Source: Symbiobacteriaceae bacterium
GTDB lineage: Bacteria > Bacillota > JAAYKD01 > WRDA01
Assembly: GCA_009783675.1 (NCBI GenBank)
Contig: WRDA01000074.1
Location: 1 to 6,880, forward strand
DNA: 6,880 bases
Direction of reading: 5' to 3'
Numbering within the stretch: position 1 is the stretch's first letter; each line of letters opens with the position of its first letter. Below, piece after piece: positions 1 through 6,868 of this stretch. A program made the translations under genes and the position numbers. Below the pieces are notes generated by a model. The model searched no databases. It worked only from the letters and a program-made list of their open reading frames with translations, and was not told the origin of the DNA.

Positions 1-921
1 ATAACCCGCTTCTTTCACCCTATTCGCGAACTAACCCAGGTCATGAATACTGTTCAGGCTGCGGGTATTTCACTGGAACGAATCTTTAACTTTATCGATG
101 AAGTACCCGAGGTACCTGATGAACCACAAGCGTTTGCCCTGTTACCCATTCATGGCGAGGTCTGTTTTGAGCATGTGGACTTCTCATATGATAAAGACGG
201 CGCTCAAGTTCTTTTCGACATCGATTTCAAAGTAGAGCGGGGACAAACAGTCGCTTTTGTGGGTGCCACCGGGGCAGGGAAGAGTTCGATCATTAACCTT
301 CTCAGCCGCTTCTACGATCCTGATTCGGGTAGGATTCTCATCGACAATCAGGATATCAGAAACATTACTCAGCATTCATTACGCAGCCAGATAGGCATCG
401 TTCTGCAGGACACTTTCATCTTTTCCGGTACAGTAATGGAGAATATACGTTATGGAATGCTGAGTGCCACTGACGATCAAGTAATCAAAGCAGCTGAAGC
501 AGTCGGAGCCCATGAGTTCATCATGCGTCTAAGCGACGGATATCAGACCGAGGTTAACGAGAGGGGTTCCAAGCTCTCGGTTGGCCAACGCCAGTTGATT
601 TCTTTTGCCAGAGCTTTGCTCGCAAACCCGCAACTACTGATTCTCGACGAAGCAACCTCTTCGGTAGATGCATATACAGAGCTACTGATTCAAAGAGCAC
701 TGGACAGATTGCTTACCCAGAGAACCGCATTCGTAATTGCTCACAGGCTTTCAACAATTCGCAATGCAGATTGTATATATGCGCTGGATATGGGGCGTAT
801 CGTCGAGCAGGGTACTCATAATGAGTTGTTGGCGAAGCGTGGTCTGTACTACCGCCTTTATGAAATGCAATTTAAGAATCAGGAAGATATGGATGCAGCG
901 GTTGCGCCGGAAGCAGGTTAA
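1..921 (+). CDS. ABC-type multidrug/lipid exporter subunit, fused membrane-ATPase type (5' end outside window)
   Basis: The reading frame is open from base 1, so the gene starts outside the window and 306 residues of the C-terminal part are visible. The first residues (FFHPIRELTQVMNTVQAAG) match the last helix of a type I ABC exporter membrane domain, so this is not a separate ATPase starting at the ATG at 43. The ATPase domain is complete: Walker A GATGAGKS (visible residues 88-95), Q-loop glutamine at 136, signature LSVGQ (192-196), Walker B ending in D216 with catalytic E217, D-loop SSVDA and switch H248 in IAHRLSTI. The protein should sit in the cytoplasmic membrane and couple ATP hydrolysis to export of a hydrophobic compound. 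LSVGQ instead of LSGGQ is usual in the MdlB-like branch, whose members often pair with a second subunit encoded just upstream; that partner is inferred, not seen. The substrate cannot be told. The gene ends at TAA before a shared terminator. Confidence 0.93.
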   Translation: MTRFFHPIRELTQVMNTVQAAGISLERIFNFIDEVPEVPDEPQAFALLPIHGEVCFEHVDFSYDKDGAQVLFDIDFKVERGQTVAFVGATGAGKSSIINLLSRFYDPDSGRILIDNQDIRNITQHSLRSQIGIVLQDTFIFSGTVMENIRYGMLSATDDQVIKAAEAVGAHEFIMRLSDGYQTEVNERGSKLSVGQRQLISFARALLANPQLLILDEATSSVDAYTELLIQRALDRLLTQRTAFVIAHRLSTIRNADCIYALDMGRIVEQGTHNELLAKRGLYYRLYEMQFKNQEDMDAAVAPEAG

Positions 922-941
922 TTGACAGGTCGCAGATAACC

Positions 942-965
942 AAAACGCCCCGCAAGGGGCGTTTT
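942..965. terminator. Bidirectional rho-independent terminator between convergent genes
   Basis: The arms AAAACGCCCC (942-951) and GGGGCGTTTT (956-965) are perfectly complementary over 10 bp and enclose the tetraloop GCAA, a stable GNRA loop. The A run on one side and T run on the other give a U-tract on either strand, although only four bases long. It lies 20 bases after the exporter stop codon and 5 bases beyond the stop codon of the convergent aldo/keto reductase gene, so it can serve both. Confidence 0.85.
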
Positions 966-970
966 ACTCG

Positions 971-2125
971 TTACATGCTGCCAGTTCTGGGTTGCAACTC
1001 GGAATGAGCGTCCTTTAGTCTGTCGGCAATGGCTATGCTTTGCGGGCACTGGGGTTCACACTGGCGGCACATAACACATTTTGTGGCATCTTCACCGGAA
1101 TTAATCAGTATGGCACCATAGAGCCAGCGCTGAGAGCGGTTAGCGTCTCTGGCAATCTCATTATAAAGCCGAAAGACTTCGGGGATGTTTACTCCTGCTG
1201 GACAGGGGAGACAGTATTGGCATGCGGTACATGGCACCTTAACTTTTTCACCCCAGATTGCGCGTGCTCTGTCGTAGATCTTCTCATCATCCTCGCTCAG
1301 GATACCGGTCCGGGCTTTAGCGAAGATACCAAGGGATTCTTGCAATTGCTCCATAGAGCTGCTTCCACTGAGGATTACCGATACTTCCGGTTGATTGTAG
1401 AGCCACATAAAGGCTTTCTCTACCTGGTTCATTTCGGGATGGAAGTCGCCAAAAGCATCGATAACGCCTTGAGGAACATCCTGTGCCAGTAGCCCACCAT
1501 GCAAAGGTTCCATTGCCACGACCGGGATGCCACGAGCAGCGATGTAGCGTAGCCCTTCCTGGCCGATCTGGTTATATTTATCAAGGTAGTTATACTGCAT
1601 CATGACCAGTTCCCAGGGGAAGGCATCGAGCAGTTCATAGAGGTGATCGGGCCTCTCATGCAGGGAAAAACCGGGATGGCGGATGGTGCCCTTCTCCTTT
1701 TGCTCCCGAAGGAATTCCAGGGCTCCACATTCCTGGGCAATGCGCCAGCTACCCTTGTGCAGATTGTGCAGATGATAGACATCGATGTAATCCGTTTGCA
1801 GCCGGATTAACTCTTCATCCAGGATAGATTGAAGATCGGACTTGCTTTTAGTCTTCTCCGAAAGGGGCAGTTTGGTGGCCAGAATGACCCTCTGCCTATA
1901 ACCATCGCGTAGCGCTTTACCTACTACTTCCTCGCTTCGGCCATATGCATAAGCAGTATCGAGATAGTTCACCCCTTCATCGATAGCCGTGCGGATGAGT
2001 GTAATAGCTGCATCATCGTCGATTTCTTTTTTCCCGTCTTCCATAGTTCTCTGGGGTAAACGCATACAGCCGAGACCGAAGCGTGATATGTGATCACTGA
2101 TCTTTCCCAAAGGTACATACTGCAT
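971..2125 (-). CDS. Aldo/keto reductase with C-terminal iron-sulfur (ferredoxin-like) domain
   Basis: This 384-residue protein joins an aldo/keto reductase barrel to a C-terminal cysteine-rich domain, the arrangement of the COG1453 oxidoreductase family. The catalytic tetrad of the superfamily is visible: D56 and Y61 in LDTAYAYG, K85 in LATKLP, and H120 in DVYHLHN. The tail has two cysteine clusters, C299/C302/C305/C308 followed by proline and C350/C353/C356/C360 followed by proline, which can hold two 4Fe-4S clusters. Such proteins are cytoplasmic and probably reduce carbonyls or pass electrons between NAD(P)H and the clusters; the physiological substrate is not known for most members. The ATG at 2125 is preceded on its strand by AAGGAAGG at a suitable distance, which supports this start. 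It is transcribed divergently from ctsR and converges on the exporter gene, so it looks like a single-gene unit. The length is normal and nothing is broken. Confidence 0.93.
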   Translation of the reverse strand: MQYVPLGKISDHISRFGLGCMRLPQRTMEDGKKEIDDDAAITLIRTAIDEGVNYLDTAYAYGRSEEVVGKALRDGYRQRVILATKLPLSEKTKSKSDLQSILDEELIRLQTDYIDVYHLHNLHKGSWRIAQECGALEFLREQKEKGTIRHPGFSLHERPDHLYELLDAFPWELVMMQYNYLDKYNQIGQEGLRYIAARGIPVVAMEPLHGGLLAQDVPQGVIDAFGDFHPEMNQVEKAFMWLYNQPEVSVILSGSSSMEQLQESLGIFAKARTGILSEDDEKIYDRARAIWGEKVKVPCTACQYCLPCPAGVNIPEVFRLYNEIARDANRSQRWLYGAILINSGEDATKCVMCRQCEPQCPQSIAIADRLKDAHSELQPRTGSM

Positions 2126-2162
2126 AGTACTTCCTTCCTTTCTCCAGCAAATTGTCTTTTAG

Positions 2163-2168
2163 AGTATA
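2163..2168 (-). promoter_or_regulatory. Possible -10 element of the aldo/keto reductase promoter
   Basis: Read on the minus strand this is TATACT, a 5 of 6 match to the sigma-A -10 box, placed so that the leader would be about 30 bases. No good -35 box lies 16-18 bases upstream. A TTGACT does exist at 2193-2198, but the spacer would be 24 bases, too long for a normal promoter. The call is therefore tentative. Confidence 0.3.
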
Positions 2169-2262
2169 ACACAGTCCGAAGGAAATGCATATAGTCAAGA
2201 GGGACCCAGGTTGTCGGATATTGTAGAATAAGGTAGTATTTCGAATAATTGTCCCTGAGGTA

Positions 2263-2291
2263 TTGCCTTGGAAAGCTCTCAGGTGTATACT
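2263..2291 (+). promoter_or_regulatory. Sigma-A-type promoter of the ctsR-mcsA-mcsB-clpC operon
   Basis: The -35 box TTGCCT (2263-2268, 4 of 6 to TTGACA) and the -10 box TATACT (2286-2291, 5 of 6 to TATAAT) are separated by exactly 17 bases. Transcription should begin near 2298, giving a leader of about 35 bases. The CtsR operator starts at about that point, so a bound repressor would block initiation or promoter escape. A weaker pair, TTGTCG (2211-2216) and TAGTAT (2234-2239), also with a 17-base spacer, lies upstream and could be a second start. Confidence 0.7.
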
Positions 2292-2299
2292 CCAGGTAA

Positions 2300-2316
2300 G
2301 GTCAAGAATAGTCAAA
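2300..2316 (+). promoter_or_regulatory. CtsR operator (tandem heptamer repeat)
   Basis: The sequence reads GGTCAAG-AAT-AGTCAAA. It matches the known CtsR operator, two direct RGTCAAA heptamers separated by three bases with a central A, with a single mismatch (G for the last A of the first heptamer). The 10-base period places both heptamers on the same DNA face. The site overlaps the expected transcription start and ends four bases before the ctsR ribosome binding site. Its position before ctsR indicates autoregulation of the whole operon. Confidence 0.88.
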
Positions 2317-2320
2317 GTCA

Positions 2321-2325
2321 GGAGG
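2321..2325 (+). promoter_or_regulatory. Ribosome binding site of ctsR
   Basis: GGAGG lies 7 bases before the ATG at 2333 and fixes that codon as the start of ctsR. It lies only a few bases past the CtsR operator, so the untranslated leader is almost entirely operator plus ribosome binding site. Confidence 0.85.
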
Positions 2326-2332
2326 CGTAAGA

Positions 2333-2806
2333 ATGCCTACAATTTCCGACATGATTGAGTTGCATCTGAAACGATTGATGGAGGAGGCGCAGGACAAGCA
2401 TGTCGAGATAATTCGCAACGAACTTGCATCGCTCTTCGATTGCGTTCCTTCTCAAATAAACTACGTCCTGACAACCAGATTCACTCCAGCGAGGGGTTTT
2501 GTAGTCGAGAGTCAACGCGGAAGTGGGGGACATGTACGGATTCGTCGTCTTCCTCTGGAAAAACTGACTACGCTTAGTGATTATCTGTTTATGGATCTGG
2601 CGCCGGAACTGACCCAGGAGCAGGCTCGACACATCTGTGAGCGTCTTCTGCATGAGAGGCTAATCACCGAACGCGAAGCTGCGATAATGACAGCAGCGAC
2701 GAGACGCTCATCGATACCGGTTCCGGTTCCTTACCGTGATCAGGTTCGTTCGTGTATCCTGCGTGCAATGATCCTGGAGATCGTACAACATATGCCATCA
2801 GGATAA
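2333..2806 (+). CDS. ctsR: Transcriptional repressor CtsR (class III stress genes)
   Basis: CtsR is a dimeric DNA-binding repressor that turns off clp genes until heat or protein damage releases it. The 157 residues match the family's usual length (about 150-155). The N-terminal winged helix-turn-helix includes the highly characteristic segment VPSQINYVLTTRFT (38-51), followed by the wing with R62 and the loop G63-S64-G65-G66. The C-terminal half (about 85-157) is the dimerisation domain, which in this family also interacts with McsB. In Bacillus the wing loop is four glycines and acts as the heat-sensing part; here the second glycine is serine. The gene is the first of the operon, has a GGAGG site 7 bases upstream, and is preceded by its own operator. 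A 36-base gap separates it from mcsA, with no terminator visible in it. Confidence 0.97.
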   Translation: MPTISDMIELHLKRLMEEAQDKHVEIIRNELASLFDCVPSQINYVLTTRFTPARGFVVESQRGSGGHVRIRRLPLEKLTTLSDYLFMDLAPELTQEQARHICERLLHERLITEREAAIMTAATRRSSIPVPVPYRDQVRSCILRAMILEIVQHMPSG

Positions 2807-2830
2807 TCTTTTCTGGTAACTGTTACAGTG

Positions 2831-2836
2831 AGGAGG
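2831..2836 (+). promoter_or_regulatory. Ribosome binding site that decides the mcsA start
   Basis: AGGAGG is a perfect Shine-Dalgarno sequence 6 bases before the ATG at 2843. An in-frame GTG at 2828 abuts this site and would put it inside the coding region, leaving no good site upstream of the GTG. The ATG is therefore the real start. Confidence 0.88.
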
Positions 2837-2842
2837 ATCACC

Positions 2843-3364
2843 ATGATCTGTCAGCAATGCAAACAAGAACCAGCGACGGTTCACATGATTCATCTGAATA
2901 ATGGAGAGACCACCGAACGACATCTCTGTGAATCCTGTGCCAGAAAAGAAGGCTTAAAGCTTGGCGAAGACCTGCTCAGCAACTTTTCTGTGAACCTCCT
3001 CTCCGGATTGATCGCGATGCAGTTTGGGGGCGAGCAGGAAGCACACTCTCCTGGAGATCAGGGTGTGGTTAGTTGTCCGGTTTGTGGTTTGAGTTACCAG
3101 CAGTTTCAGCGTACTGGACGTTTAGGCTGCGATTCCTGCTACCAAGCGTTCAGACAGCACCTTGAACCCCTCTTACGACGGGTACATGGCTCTACTATGC
3201 ACCGAGGAAAGATTCCCCTGCGCAGCGGTAAGACCCTTGAGATTCATAGGCAAATAGCTCATCTACGTGAGGAACTACAGCGTGCGATAAACGAGGAGCG
3301 TTATGAAGTTGCAGCTCGGCTGAGGGATGAAGTACGGGTCCTGGAAAGTACGGTGAAGTCATGA
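2843..3364 (+). CDS. mcsA: McsA, zinc-binding activator of the arginine kinase McsB
   Basis: McsA binds and activates McsB and takes part in CtsR control and stress or metal sensing in the cytoplasm. From the ATG at 2843 the protein has 173 residues and begins MICQQC, as family members do (Bacillus McsA is about 185). Four CxxC pairs are visible: C3/C6, C29/C32, C78/C81 and C96/C99, enough for two zinc sites. The C-terminal part (about 133-169) is charged and helical and contains the UVR-type motif EERYEVAARLRDEV, a protein-interaction motif also present in the ClpC middle domain downstream. The stop codon overlaps the mcsB start in ATGA, so the two proteins are probably made in a coupled way, which fits their working as a complex. 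All expected cysteines are present. Confidence 0.95.
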   Translation: MICQQCKQEPATVHMIHLNNGETTERHLCESCARKEGLKLGEDLLSNFSVNLLSGLIAMQFGGEQEAHSPGDQGVVSCPVCGLSYQQFQRTGRLGCDSCYQAFRQHLEPLLRRVHGSTMHRGKIPLRSGKTLEIHRQIAHLREELQRAINEERYEVAARLRDEVRVLESTVKS

Positions 3365-4419
3365 GTCACAATATTTTTGCAGCCGAAAGCTCCTGGATGG
3401 CTCATGGATCGGCGTTACAGGATGTTATCTTGACCAGTCGAATCCGCTTGGCTCGCAACATTAGAGGGTTTCCTTTCCCTCATCGAACCACCATGGAGAG
3501 TAAAGAAGCTCTCACGAGCAGAGTGGAAGTATTACTGCCTGACCTAAATGGGAGTTCAGGCAAAGAATGGCAACTCGTCAGAATGAACTCGTTAAAGAGC
3601 AATCTGCGAGGTATCCTATTGGATAAACATCTCGTTTCTCCCCAATTGGTTCATAATCCTGATGGGGCTTCACTTTTGTTAAGCTCAGATGAGGAAGTCG
3701 CCATTATGCTGAACGAAGAGGATCATCTCCGCTTGCAGGTATTGCTTCCCGGCGAGCAGTTGAACGCATCCTGGGAGACGGCGACCAGAATCGACGATAT
3801 TCTGGAAAACGAACTGGATTACGCTTTTGCTTCGGATCTTGGATATCTTACTGCTTGTCCTACAAATGTAGGTACCGGTCTCAGAGCATCGGTAATGGCT
3901 CATCTTCCGGCTTTGGCTATCAGTAAAAAGATTCCTCGCTTGCTTACAGCTATAAACCAAATGGGTTTTGTGGTAAGAGGTATATATGGTGAAGGTAGCG
4001 AAGCGGCGGGACAGGTTTATCAAATTTCCAACCAAGTATCCTTGGGCAGTGCGGAAGGGGAAGTGCTCCAGAGCTTGCAAGCGATTGTTAAACAAGTTGT
4101 CGACGAGGAAAGAAACACACGACGCTCCCTGCAAAACAGTACCGAACAGGAGTTAATTGATCGCATAGGCCGATCCATTGGCACCTTGAAGAACGCCAGG
4201 CTGATGGATACCGCTGAAGCAATGCAACTCCTTTCCGATCTGCGCCTGGGTATTAACTTACAGAGAGTATACGGCATCGACTGCCAAACAGTTAGTATCT
4301 TACTGGTTAAGATACAACCTTCCTGGCTATCGGTGGAGTATCCCCAGGAAAATGCATCACTGGCTTGGCAACGTGCAGCGGTTTTACGAGAGGCGTTGAG
4401 TCAGACATCAATAGATTGA
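3361..4419 (+). CDS. mcsB: McsB, protein arginine kinase
   Basis: McsB has a phosphagen-kinase fold and transfers phosphate from ATP to arginine side chains of CtsR and damaged proteins, marking them for ClpC-ClpP. The 352-residue length is normal. Core motifs are intact: SRIRLARN (26-33, nucleotide-binding arginines), NEEDHLR (118-124), CPTNVGTGLRASV (166-178, with the family cysteine C166), and GEGSEAAG (210-217, with E211). E120 and E211 correspond to the catalytic glutamates known from Geobacillus McsB (E121, E212). The oddity is near the C-terminus: where the family has the phosphoarginine-binding RDxxRA motif, this protein reads LAWQRA (334-339), losing the first arginine and the aspartate. 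The ATG lies inside the mcsA stop region (ATGA), with a weak GGTGA 4 bases upstream, so translation probably depends on coupling to mcsA. Confidence 0.96.
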   Translation: MSHNIFAAESSWMAHGSALQDVILTSRIRLARNIRGFPFPHRTTMESKEALTSRVEVLLPDLNGSSGKEWQLVRMNSLKSNLRGILLDKHLVSPQLVHNPDGASLLLSSDEEVAIMLNEEDHLRLQVLLPGEQLNASWETATRIDDILENELDYAFASDLGYLTACPTNVGTGLRASVMAHLPALAISKKIPRLLTAINQMGFVVRGIYGEGSEAAGQVYQISNQVSLGSAEGEVLQSLQAIVKQVVDEERNTRRSLQNSTEQELIDRIGRSIGTLKNARLMDTAEAMQLLSDLRLGINLQRVYGIDCQTVSILLVKIQPSWLSVEYPQENASLAWQRAAVLREALSQTSID

Positions 4420-4432
4420 AGGAGTAACAATC

Positions 4433-6868
4433 ATGATCATGCGATTCACAGAGAAAGCTAACCGCGTGCTGCAGTATGCTCAGGAAGAAGCGGTACGCCT
4501 CAAACATTGCATCATAGGAACAGAGCATATTCTGCTTGGATTACTCAGAGAGAGGGAGGGTATTGCCGCAAAAGTCTTACAGAATCACAATCTGGATTTG
4601 GATACTGTTCGATCAGAGACAGAAAAGGTATGCCCGGCACCTCAAGAATCAGGTGGAGCGCCTCTGACACCTTCTCCTCGCTGTAAGCGAGTTTTGGAGT
4701 TAGCTACCGAAGAAGCGGTACGTCTCGGACAGAATTACATAGGTACTGAGCATATTCTTTTAGGATTGATTCGCGAAGATGAAGGTATGGCAGCGCAGGT
4801 CTTACGCAACGTAGGTGTATCCTTACGCGGAGCTCGCCAGGCAGTGATTTCAGAGTTACAGGCTACTTCCGGCCAAACGGGTAGCACTAGCTCTGTTTCA
4901 GCGCCCAAGGCAGGTAGTACAACTCCTACTCTTGACAGCCTCGGTAGAGATCTTACACAGCTGGCTAAGGATCAGAAGCTCGATCCGGTGGTTGGACGCG
5001 GTAAGGAGATAGAGAGAGTCATGCAAATACTCTCTCGCCGTACTAAAAACAATCCGTGTCTTATTGGTGAGCCTGGCGTGGGTAAAACTGCCATCGCAGA
5101 AGGATTAGCTCAGAAAATCGTAAGTGGTGAGATCCCGGAAACATTGAGAGATAAGCGGGTCGTGACCTTGGAACTTGGTTCCCTGGTAGCAGGAACGAAG
5201 TACCGCGGTGAGTTTGAGGAACGTCTAAAGAAAGTAATTGACGAAATTCGCAATGCAGGCAATATCATTCTTTTCATCGATGAGCTACACTCTCTGGTGG
5301 GAGCAGGAGGTGCGGAGGGAGCCATCGACGCGGCTAATATTCTTAAGCCTTCTTTAGCTCGTGGTGAGTTGCAGACTATAGGTGCAACGACATTGAGCGA
5401 ATATCGCAAACATGTGGAGAAGGACGCTGCCTTAGAGAGGCGTTTTCAGCCAGTAATGGTAGAACCTCCTTCTGTCGAGGAGTGTATGCTCATTCTCGAA
5501 GGATTGCGTGACAGGTATGAGGCACACCACAGAGTGAAAATCAGTGACGCTGCGTTACATGCGGCTGTTAAGCTTTCGGATCGTTATATAAACGATCGTT
5601 TCCTTCCAGATAAAGCAATAGATCTCATCGACGAAGCGGCTTCACGGGTGCGATTACAGCAATATACTGCGCCTCTGGACCTTAAGGAACTGGAAAGACG
5701 CTTAAACGATACTACCCTGGAGAAAGAAGCAGCTATCCGCAACCAGGAGTTCGAACAGGCTGCGAAACTCAGAGACAGTGAGACTAAGCTCAAAGCTGAA
5801 CTGGAGCTGGAGAGGAGCTCCTGGGAGCAGTCACAAGCTCGTTACAGCAGCGAAGTCAGCGCCGATGATATTGCTTATATTGTCGCAAGCTGGACATCTA
5901 TTCCAGTACAACGCCTGACTGAAAGCGATAGTCAACGCTTGTTGCGCTTAGAATCGGACCTGCACCAACGTGTGATAGGTCAGGATGAAGCGGTTACTGC
6001 TGTCGCCAGGTCCATTCGTCGTGCTCGTGCCGGGCTAAAAGATCCCCGACGACCCATGGGTTCTTTTATCTTTCTAGGTCCGACCGGAGTGGGGAAGACT
6101 GAACTGGCAAGGTCTCTCGCCGCTTGCGTTTTCGGAGATGAAGAAGCAATAATACGCTTCGACATGTCCGAATACATGGAAAAACACACTGTGTCGCGTC
6201 TTATCGGAGCGCCTCCAGGGTATATCGGCTATGATGAAGGAGGACAATTGACTGAAAAGGTGCGTCGCTATCCCTACAGTGTACTTCTGTTCGATGAAAT
6301 AGAGAAAGCACATCCCGATGTTTTCAATATCCTCTTGCAACTCATGGAGGATGGACGCGTAACAGACGGACAGGGTCGTGCGGTAAACTTTGCTAATACC
6401 TTGGTGATAATGACCTCAAATTTGGGTGCGGAAACTATACGGCGTAGCGGACCCTTAGGCTTCGATACCGGTTTGCCTGCGGAGCAAGGTGAATATCATC
6501 GTATGAAAGAGCGTATGCAAGAAGAGATGAAACGTACCTTTCGTCCTGAATTCCTCAACCGTATCGACGAGATAATCGTCTTCCATCATCTTTCGCAGGA
6601 AGAGATCAGAGAGATCGTCGGGATCATGGTCAGACAGGTCCAGCAAAGACTAGCCGAACTTAGAATCCGTATTGTCCTCGACAATGATGCTGTTGACTAT
6701 CTGATGCAGAGCGGTTTCGATCCCGTATATGGAGCACGACCACTGAGGCGAGCTATCCAGAATCAAATTGAAGATAGATTATCGGATGAGATGATTATGG
6801 GCCGGATCATTCCCGATACAGTCGTAAATGTTTCTGCAGATGCCGAAGGCTTGGTGTTCAGAGTATAA
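4433..6868 (+). CDS. clpC: ATP-dependent Clp protease ATPase subunit ClpC
   Basis: ClpC is a two-ring-domain AAA+ unfoldase that threads substrates into ClpP in the cytoplasm. The 811 residues are the family's usual size. Domains in order: double Clp-N repeat (about 3-143) with GTEH at 29-32 and 104-107, carrying E31 and E106, the phosphoarginine-pocket glutamates; a Ser/Thr-rich linker (144-167); D1 with Walker A GEPGVGKT (212-219), pore loop KYRG (256-259), Walker B D283-E284 and arginines R336/R337; a coiled middle domain (about 415-465) with UVR-type NQEFEQAAKLRD (437-448); D2 with Walker A GPTGVGKT (549-556), pore loop GYIG (596-599), Walker B D621-E622, ClpP-docking LGF (675-677), R710 and sensor-2 GARP (767-770). 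AAGGAG lies 8 bases before the ATG at 4433; a second ATG at 4439 is less well spaced. It begins 13 bases after mcsB and is the last operon gene visible. All catalytic residues are present. Confidence 0.97.
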   Translation: MIMRFTEKANRVLQYAQEEAVRLKHCIIGTEHILLGLLREREGIAAKVLQNHNLDLDTVRSETEKVCPAPQESGGAPLTPSPRCKRVLELATEEAVRLGQNYIGTEHILLGLIREDEGMAAQVLRNVGVSLRGARQAVISELQATSGQTGSTSSVSAPKAGSTTPTLDSLGRDLTQLAKDQKLDPVVGRGKEIERVMQILSRRTKNNPCLIGEPGVGKTAIAEGLAQKIVSGEIPETLRDKRVVTLELGSLVAGTKYRGEFEERLKKVIDEIRNAGNIILFIDELHSLVGAGGAEGAIDAANILKPSLARGELQTIGATTLSEYRKHVEKDAALERRFQPVMVEPPSVEECMLILEGLRDRYEAHHRVKISDAALHAAVKLSDRYINDRFLPDKAIDLIDEAASRVRLQQYTAPLDLKELERRLNDTTLEKEAAIRNQEFEQAAKLRDSETKLKAELELERSSWEQSQARYSSEVSADDIAYIVASWTSIPVQRLTESDSQRLLRLESDLHQRVIGQDEAVTAVARSIRRARAGLKDPRRPMGSFIFLGPTGVGKTELARSLAACVFGDEEAIIRFDMSEYMEKHTVSRLIGAPPGYIGYDEGGQLTEKVRRYPYSVLLFDEIEKAHPDVFNILLQLMEDGRVTDGQGRAVNFANTLVIMTSNLGAETIRRSGPLGFDTGLPAEQGEYHRMKERMQEEMKRTFRPEFLNRIDEIIVFHHLSQEEIREIVGIMVRQVQQRLAELRIRIVLDNDAVDYLMQSGFDPVYGARPLRRAIQNQIEDRLSDEMIMGRIIPDTVVNVSADAEGLVFRV

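Noticed and set aside
1040..1492. A 150-codon open frame on the plus strand inside the aldo/keto reductase gene.
   Set aside because: It is antisense to a clear enzyme with intact catalytic and cysteine motifs, has no recognisable domain, and shows no convincing ribosome binding site.
2193..2199. Second CtsR site around AGTCAAG upstream of the operon.
   Set aside because: The bases at the position of the second heptamer (GACCCAG after the AGG spacer) do not match RGTCAAA, so there is only a half-site.
2126..2332. CIRCE element (HrcA operator), riboswitch or small gene in the divergent gap.
   Set aside because: No TTAGCACTC-type inverted repeat, no leader long enough for a riboswitch, and no open frame with a ribosome site that resembles a gene.
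2816..2826. Short palindrome GTAAC-T-GTTAC between ctsR and mcsA.
   Set aside because: Five-base arms with a one-base centre cannot form a hairpin terminator and match no operator I know; this is expected by chance.
3685..4134. A 149-codon minus-strand open frame inside mcsB.
   Set aside because: The plus-strand frame encodes conserved kinase motifs throughout; the antisense product looks like no known protein.
4430..4441. Overlapping palindromes and two ATG codons around the clpC start.
   Set aside because: They arise from the repeat of ATC and ATG codons; spacing from AAGGAG favours the first ATG and no separate function is suggested.
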